Assembly (NCBI GenBank): GCA_030837305.1
Contig: JAUPKT010000374.1
Coordinates: 1 to 8,707, forward strand
From: Thermodesulfobacteriota bacterium
GTDB lineage: Bacteria; Desulfobacterota; Desulfomonilia; Desulfomonilales; Desulfomonilaceae
DNA length: 8,707 bases
Reading direction: 5' to 3'
The position numbers and the translations under genes are program-made. Numbering within the stretch: position 1 is the first letter of the stretch; every line of letters begins with the position of its first letter. Below are positions 5,255 through 8,707 of the stretch, one piece after another. The notes beneath the pieces are model-generated. The model was not told the DNA's origin. It did not search any database and saw only the letters and a program-made list of their open reading frames with translations.

Positions 5255-5610
5255 AGTGCCTCTTTCTGGATGCCAACCTCCTCTTCACTGCGGCTCACAA
5301 TCCGTCCGGAAAGGCGGCACTTGTGCTGGAACTCGGGACGCTGGGACATTGGCGGATGGTCACCTCCACCCTGGCCGTTGAGGAGGCAAGCCGCAACCTG
5401 ACCTCCAAATTTCCCTCCGCCGTGTCGCGCCTGGAAATACTCCTTCGCGACATGACCGTCCTGCCTTCCGTTTCCGGGCGGGATTGCCCCATCGACCTTC
5501 CCGCCAAAGACCGGCCGATCTTCCTGACCGCCCTCCGCTACGGAGCGACACACCTGCTGACCGATGTTTACACAGGATTTCAGCGAAGCCCTTACTTTTG
5601 CGGAATATGA
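5251..5610 (+). pseudogene. PIN-domain toxin, truncated at the last catalytic motif
   Basis: The 119-residue frame starts at GTG 5251, overlapping the antitoxin by four bases. It follows the AbrB-linked PIN family: FLDANLLFTAAHNPSG (D7), AVEEASRNL (E45), LPAKDRPIFLTAL (D87) and ATHLLT (99-104). Family members then read GD-x-x-HFG and go on for another 25-35 residues. Here LLT is followed by DVYTGFQRSPYFCGI and a stop, which matches nothing in the family. The gene therefore breaks at about 5560, where a second frame begins. A deletion or recombination joining two loci explains this best. Asp105 might partly stand in for the lost Asp, but the C-terminal strand and helix are gone, so I expect an inactive or altered toxin. 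A functional short variant is the alternative. Confidence 0.65.
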
Positions 5611-5662
5611 TATCCAGTCAAATTGGCCCATGTACAAGGAGCGGTTCCTGAAGGGAGAATAA
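5564..5662 (+). CDS. Small 32-codon ORF or 3' gene fragment ahead of the DUF5647-like gene
   Basis: This frame begins at ATG 5564, inside the end of the truncated PIN gene, and ends with TAA at 5660-5662, one base before the next gene. It encodes MFTQDFSEALTFAEYD, then a basic aromatic end (NWPMYKERFLKGE). The composition looks like real protein, and the spacing to the next gene is that of an operon. There is no ribosome site before the ATG, so it may be the C-terminal end of a longer gene cut off by the same event that shortened the PIN gene. I do not recognise the family. Confidence 0.4.
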   Translation: MFTQDFSEALTFAEYDIQSNWPMYKERFLKGE

Positions 5663-5663
5663 T

Positions 5664-5966
5664 ATGGAAACACATAAAGATCAGTTTTTCGCAAAGAATT
5701 CTAAGCTAAGCATAGAGTTCAGTAAGTATGTCTTAGAGCATCCTGAGATAGATGAACTTCTTACAGATGAAACAATTGTGATTTTTCTCCCGGAGTTTGA
5801 TACGGAATTAGGAGAGTTCAATCTAAAAATCGCCAAAGAGATTGAAAATCAAGGGGGAAAACTGCTCTATGTTCGAGTAAAAGAAATGATGGATGAGGTT
5901 CCAACGCGGTTGATCGGGGTTGAGATAGATGCAGGGGATGGAGCATGGGTGGTGGCCGATGTCTGA
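5664..5966 (+). CDS. DUF5647-like small protein
   Basis: The 100-residue product resembles the DUF5647 family: a KNSKLSIEFSKYVLEHPEI segment (12-30), a central IVIFLPEFDTELGEFNLKIA strand-helix, and KLLYVRVKEM. Function is unknown; such genes occur in TA-rich regions, and an association with a toxin or antitoxin is only a guess. The ribosome site AAGGGAGA (5651-5658) lies in the last codons of the preceding small ORF and the genes are one base apart. Base use is clearly more AT-rich than in the flanking genes, which suggests separate acquisition. The last dozen residues (GDGAWVVADV) are encoded by sequence that grades into the downstream GATG repeats, so the C-terminus may have been extended or replaced. 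Confidence 0.65.
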   Translation: METHKDQFFAKNSKLSIEFSKYVLEHPEIDELLTDETIVIFLPEFDTELGEFNLKIAKEIENQGGKLLYVRVKEMMDEVPTRLIGVEIDAGDGAWVVADV

Positions 5967-5982
5967 TGCCTGATGGCTCATG

Positions 5983-6016
5983 GCTGATAAGCTGATGAGC
6001 TGATGAGCTGTTGAGC
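5983..6016 (+). repeat. Four-unit octamer array
   Basis: GCTGATAA, GCTGATGA, GCTGATGA and GCTGTTGA run without a break over 5983-6014, followed by GC. It belongs to the same family as 2593-2663. Heptamer-like GATG words (CTGATGCCTGATGG) precede it from 5963. Confidence 0.8.
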
Positions 6017-6036
6017 GGGTGGTGAATGGCTTTTGA

Positions 6037-6118
6037 CTTAACAGCTTATGCGCTTAAGAGCTTAACAGCTATTTTGGAGTTGATGAGGTGGTAAGCTGTT
6101 AAGCGGTTGAGCTGATAG
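6037..6118. repeat. Octamers in opposite orientations forming a hairpin
   Basis: The left arm has four units of the reversed octamer (CTTAACAG, CTTATGCG, CTTAAGAG, CTTAACAG) over 6037-6068. The right arm has GCTGTTAA, GCGGTTGA and GCTGATAG over 6095-6118. CTTAACAGCTTA (6037-6048) is the exact reverse complement of 6092-6103, and GCTTAACAGCT (6060-6070) of 6094-6104. Two alternative stems of 12 and 11 bp therefore share the right arm. Confidence 0.7.
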
Positions 6119-6140
6119 GAAATAGAAAGAGGCTCTATAG

Positions 6141-7274
6141 ATGTTTAAGGTGGGAATAGTGGGTTGTGGACTGATTGGTAGGAAGCGCGCTGGTGTGGTA
6201 AAGGCGGACCAGGAATGTGGGCTGACCTGCGCAGCCGACGTTGAGATTTTCAAAGCAGGCGCCCTTGTTAAGGAATTTGGTGAAGATGGAAAGGCCTACA
6301 AAGACTGGAAGGAGATGCTTGACAAGGAGAAGATGGACGCGGTTGTTGTGGCGACCTCGAACAAGTTCTTGAAAAAGGTCACTCTGTGGGCGGCCGAGAG
6401 GGGGATTCATGTGCTGTGTGAAAAGCCGCTTGGGAGAGATGCGTGGGAAGCGGAGCGGATGGTGAAGGTTGCGGAGGAAAATGGGGTCATTCTGAAGACG
6501 GGCTTTAACCATCGGCACCATCCGGGGATTTTCAAGGCGCACGAGATGGTGGAACAGGGTGAGATAGGCCCGATTTATTTCAGTCGTTGCATCTACGGCC
6601 ATGGGGGAAGGCCCGGGTATGAAAAGGAGTGGCGGGCGAGTAAGGAGATTTGTGGGGGTGGGGAGCTGCTGGATCAGGGGGTGCATGTGGTGGACCTCTT
6701 TCGCTGGTTTATGGGGGATTTTGAGGAGGCCTTTGGCGTGACGCCCACCTGCTTCTGGGATATGGAGGTGGAGGACAACGCCTTTGCGGTTTTCAGGACG
6801 AATAGCGGCCAGGTGGCTCAGATGCACACCAGTTGGACCCAGTGGAAAAACCGGTTTGTGTTCGAGGTCTTCGGGGAGGCCGGGTATTTGATTGTGGATG
6901 GGCTGGGGGGGAGTTATGGGGTCGAGACGTTGACGGTGGGCAAACGGCCGCTGGTGTTAGAAGGCAGAGGTCAGAGGTCACCCCGGTTGAACACCCCAAA
7001 GGGGACCCCGGTTCAACTGGGCAGGGAGGTCAGAGGTCAGGAAGAGCCTGAATCGCGCTGCTATGCGGGTGGAGCGCCGAGTGAGGAGAGGGTCGTTTTT
7101 GATGGGGTGGATGTATCGTGGGAGGAGGAGTGGAAGGAGTTTACGGCGGCCATAAGGGAAGGAAGGGAGCCCTTGGGAAGTGGACGGGATGGGCTGGAGG
7201 CGAATCGCATGATCGAGGCAGTGTATGAATCAGCGCAGGAACATCGGGTGGCGAAGATTCTGCGGGAAAGGTAA
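6141..7274 (+). CDS. Gfo/Idh/MocA-family oxidoreductase with an in-frame repeat insertion
   Basis: The 377-residue product starts with a Rossmann motif GIVGCGLIG (5-13), has CEKPLG (93-98, with K95 the family's catalytic Lys) and GGGELLDQGVHVVDLFRWF (172-190, with D178 and H182), then a C-terminal sheet domain with GLGGSYG (254-260) and DVSWEEEW (324-331). These enzymes oxidise or reduce sugar hydroxyls with NAD(P)H, and this one probably serves nucleotide-sugar synthesis. ATG at 6141 follows AAAGAGG (6126-6132) by eight bases. Between GKRP (267-270) and YAGGAPSEE (308-316) lies a stretch of about 35 residues rich in Arg, Gly, Gln and Pro. It is encoded by GAGGTCAGAGGTCA repeats and a palindrome, unlike the rest of the protein. 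The reading frame is kept, so the enzyme may still fold, with an added surface loop. Confidence 0.88.
   Translation: MFKVGIVGCGLIGRKRAGVVKADQECGLTCAADVEIFKAGALVKEFGEDGKAYKDWKEMLDKEKMDAVVVATSNKFLKKVTLWAAERGIHVLCEKPLGRDAWEAERMVKVAEENGVILKTGFNHRHHPGIFKAHEMVEQGEIGPIYFSRCIYGHGGRPGYEKEWRASKEICGGGELLDQGVHVVDLFRWFMGDFEEAFGVTPTCFWDMEVEDNAFAVFRTNSGQVAQMHTSWTQWKNRFVFEVFGEAGYLIVDGLGGSYGVETLTVGKRPLVLEGRGQRSPRLNTPKGTPVQLGREVRGQEEPESRCYAGGAPSEERVVFDGVDVSWEEEWKEFTAAIREGREPLGSGRDGLEANRMIEAVYESAQEHRVAKILRER
6964..7040 (+). repeat. Repeat element inside the oxidoreductase coding sequence
   Basis: GAGGTCAGAGGTCA occurs at 6967-6980 and again at 7026-7039. Between them CCCGGTTGAAC (6982-6992) pairs with GTTCAACTGGG (7011-7021) with one G-T wobble, around an inner CCCC-AAA-GGGG hairpin (6994-7004). 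ACCCCGGTT is directly repeated at 6980-6988 and 7005-7013. It codes for residues of about 275-300, which do not resemble the family. Confidence 0.7.
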
Positions 7275-7288
7275 TTGGATTGCCCATA

Positions 7289-7780
7289 ATGGAACTCGAT
7301 TACAGAGCTATCTTCAGAGGACTCAATGGTGCGGGGATTGATTATCTTGTTGTTGGTGGGCTTGCGGTTAATTTTCATGGAATCCCCAGAATGACATATG
7401 ACATCGATCTCATGATTCTTCCAGAGCCACGTAACATTCTTAAAACGGTCGATAAGCTTATTGAATGGGGATATAAGACAAAAGTCCCGGTAGATCCAAG
7501 AGATTTAGCAAACGATGAGAAAAGGACACAGTGGATCAAAGAAAAGGGGATGATGGCTATGAGCTTTTACAGTGATATATCCCCTCTTGCCGAAATTGAC
7601 CTCCTTTTTGAGCTACCGATCCCCTATAGAGACCTGAAGAAGAGAGCGGTCAACTTTGCTCTTGGGGACGTCAAGATTCCAACCATAAGCATACAAGATC
7701 TTATTGAAATAAAAATCCAGGCTGCACGAAAGCAGGATCTTTCAGATGTTGAACATTTGAAAATGATCCTTGAAAGATGA
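7289..7780 (+). CDS. DUF6036/AbiEii-like nucleotidyltransferase, probable TA component
   Basis: The 163-residue product has a minimal nucleotidyltransferase core: VVGGLAVNFHG (21-31), RMTYDIDLMI with D38-x-D40, and a third acidic position at D104 in AEIDLLF. The C-terminal IQDLIEIKIQAARKQDLSDVEHL is typical of standalone nucleotidyltransferases of TA-like pairs. It may modify RNA or protein by nucleotide transfer; the target is unknown. ATG at 7289 is chosen by codon type and fit to the family. TTG at 7280 is in frame and has AAAGG eight bases upstream, so it cannot be ruled out. It follows the oxidoreductase by 14 bases and its stop overlaps the next small gene. Base use is more AT-rich than in the genes either side, which suggests it was acquired separately. 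Confidence 0.75.
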   Translation: MELDYRAIFRGLNGAGIDYLVVGGLAVNFHGIPRMTYDIDLMILPEPRNILKTVDKLIEWGYKTKVPVDPRDLANDEKRTQWIKEKGMMAMSFYSDISPLAEIDLLFELPIPYRDLKKRAVNFALGDVKIPTISIQDLIEIKIQAARKQDLSDVEHLKMILER

Positions 7781-7956
7781 CCATGAAGAGTAATAAAGGT
7801 TTTTCATATTATGTGAGTCAGGAACAAATCAACGATTACCGTAACTGGCCCCTGGAACGTCGTCTGAAGTGGCTTCTTCTTTCCAACAAGATGAGGAAGC
7901 TCTTAGGTTCAAAGACAGTTGAATTGCATGATGCCTTTCGCTCTGGAAAGATTTAG
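7777..7956 (+). CDS. 59-codon partner gene of the nucleotidyltransferase
   Basis: ATG at 7777 overlaps the previous stop (ATGA), with a second in-frame ATG at 7783. The frame closes with TAG at 7954-7956. The product is small and basic. Its middle, YRNWPLERRLKWLLLSNKM, resembles the R-L-x-W-L helix of small proteins encoded beside standalone nucleotidyltransferases, and its end reads ELHDAFRSGKI. The translational overlap and this motif suggest it is the cognate antitoxin or accessory subunit. At 59 residues it falls below common gene-calling cut-offs and is easily missed. Which member of the pair is toxic cannot be told from the sequence. Confidence 0.65.
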   Translation: MTMKSNKGFSYYVSQEQINDYRNWPLERRLKWLLLSNKMRKLLGSKTVELHDAFRSGKI

Positions 7957-7965
7957 AACGGATTA

Positions 7966-8676
7966 ATGAAAGCCATGATTTTGGCTGCTGGGCTCGGAAC
8001 GCGACTGCGGCCACTCACTGAAAAGATGCCCAAGTGCCTGATGCCCCTGGCGGGGCGGCCGCTTCTGGACTGGACCCTCAGGTGGGTGGGACGCTGCGGG
8101 GTGACCCAATGCGTGATCAACCTGCACTATCTGGCCGAACAGGTGCAGGCCTTTGTGGGGGATGGAAAACAGTATGGGTTGCATGCGGAGTATTCTTTTG
8201 AGCCGGAGCTAATGGGTACCGCGGGGGCGGTGAGGAAAGTGTCCGCGTTTTTTGATGAGCCTTTCTTTGTTATTTATTCAGACAATTTTAGCCAATGGGA
8301 TCTTGGGATATTGAAGAGCCTGCATGAGGAAAAGGCTTCTGTAGCCACCATTGCGGTTCACTGGCGGAAAGATGTAACTCAGAGCGGCATGATCGAGTTT
8401 GACGAAGAAGGTCGGATCACGCGTCTGGTGGAGAAGCCCAAGGCAGAGGATGTGACCAGCCATTACGTGAGCGCGGGGTTCTTTTACCTGCATCCCAAGG
8501 TGTTCGATTATATTCCTGACAGCGGATTCTGTGATTTTGGCTTCCATGTCTTTCCAGCCATGCTGCGGGCGGGGGAGAGGATCGATGCTGTGAAGATGGA
8601 GGAGCCGATCATCGGGATTGATACGCTGGAGGCCTATGAGGAGGCGAATGCCTGGGCTGAGAAGCTAAAAAGATGA
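7966..8676 (+). CDS. Sugar-1-phosphate nucleotidyltransferase
   Basis: The 236-residue product has the full NTP-transferase signature: LAAGLGTRLRPLT (6-18), MPKCLMPLAGRP (21-32, K23), FEPELMGTAGAV (78-89), a metal-binding Asp in YSDNF (D106), VEKPK (155-159), YVSAGFFYL (167-175) and GIDT (217-220, D219). It should join a sugar-1-phosphate and an NTP to give an NDP-sugar and pyrophosphate in the cytoplasm. The length is that of the short, heptose- or mannose-type enzymes without a C-terminal hexapeptide domain. I cannot tell the base (GDP, CDP, UDP or dTDP) or sugar. ATG at 7966 has only a weak upstream purine site and lies nine bases after the small gene, so coupling is possible. With the SDR, Gfo and dehydrogenase genes it points to a surface-glycan precursor pathway. 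Confidence 0.88.
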   Translation: MKAMILAAGLGTRLRPLTEKMPKCLMPLAGRPLLDWTLRWVGRCGVTQCVINLHYLAEQVQAFVGDGKQYGLHAEYSFEPELMGTAGAVRKVSAFFDEPFFVIYSDNFSQWDLGILKSLHEEKASVATIAVHWRKDVTQSGMIEFDEEGRITRLVEKPKAEDVTSHYVSAGFFYLHPKVFDYIPDSGFCDFGFHVFPAMLRAGERIDAVKMEEPIIGIDTLEAYEEANAWAEKLKR

Positions 8677-8679
8677 ATT

Positions 8680-8707
8680 CACCGCAGAGGCGCAGAGGAC
8701 GCAGAGG
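8680..8707 (+). repeat. CACCGCAGAGG-type dispersed repeat, cut by the window end
   Basis: Three CGCAGAGG-type units in a row begin three bases after the nucleotidyltransferase stop. The last 15 bases equal 1113-1127. More units may follow outside the window. Confidence 0.7.

Noticed and set aside
6135..6827. 230-codon open frame on the minus strand
   Set aside because: It lies fully opposite the oxidoreductase gene, whose plus-strand product has all family motifs. Nothing recognisable is encoded antisense.
6980..7021. tRNA fragment or integron-type attachment site, because of the GGTTCAAC palindrome
   Set aside because: No acceptor or anticodon arm can be drawn and the arms do not fit a T-stem. 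No integrase or attC core sites are seen. It is better explained as part of the coding repeat element.

Overview
The window carries only plus-strand genes, of two kinds that alternate: four genes of nucleotide-sugar or surface-polysaccharide metabolism, and five toxin-antitoxin (TA) or TA-like units. The gaps between them are filled with short-period, low-complexity repeats. No taxonomic marker gene is present. The TA load, mid-to-high GC coding sequence and dispersed CGCAGAGG-type and GCTGATGA-type repeats suggest an environmental Gram-negative-type bacterium, perhaps Desulfobacterota or a similar lineage known mainly from metagenomes. That placement is a weak inference.

Layout. 1-1096: an AbiE-type (type IV) module whose antitoxin carries an in-frame TAA at 63-65, followed by an intact AbiEii-like nucleotidyltransferase toxin. 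1097-1657: a 561-bp gap of octamer, heptamer, purine-rich and CGCAGAG repeats, plus what may be the 3' end of a decayed gene. 1658-2538: a PIN-domain toxin overlapping (ATGA) a fused ribbon-helix-helix/UPF0175 antitoxin. 2539-2746: a nine-unit octamer array and a heptamer array that runs into the next gene's start. 2747-4906: a nucleotide-sugar dehydrogenase homologue without the family's catalytic cysteine, then a short-chain dehydrogenase, ended by a terminator-like hairpin. 5003-5610: an AbrB-type antitoxin overlapping a PIN toxin that breaks off at its last catalytic motif. 5564-5662 and 5664-5966: a 32-codon ORF and a DUF5647-like gene. 5967-6140: octamers in both orientations forming a hairpin. 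6141-7274: a Gfo/Idh/MocA oxidoreductase with a repeat inserted in frame. 7289-7956: a DUF6036/AbiEii-like nucleotidyltransferase overlapping a 59-codon partner gene. 7966-8676: a sugar-1-phosphate nucleotidyltransferase. 8680-8707: another CGCAGAGG repeat, cut by the window edge.

How it may work together. The nucleotidyltransferase would activate a sugar-1-phosphate. The dehydrogenase homologue, SDR and Gfo-type oxidoreductase would then modify the sugar by redox steps for a surface glycan. The substrate cannot be read from the sequence. The TA units sit between these genes and could stabilise the locus or act in phage defence, but several show decay: a nonsense codon, a truncation and possible relic genes. 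The most notable points are the cysteine-less dehydrogenase, the in-frame repeat insertion, the octamer arrays, and the short overlapping partner gene at 7777-7956.
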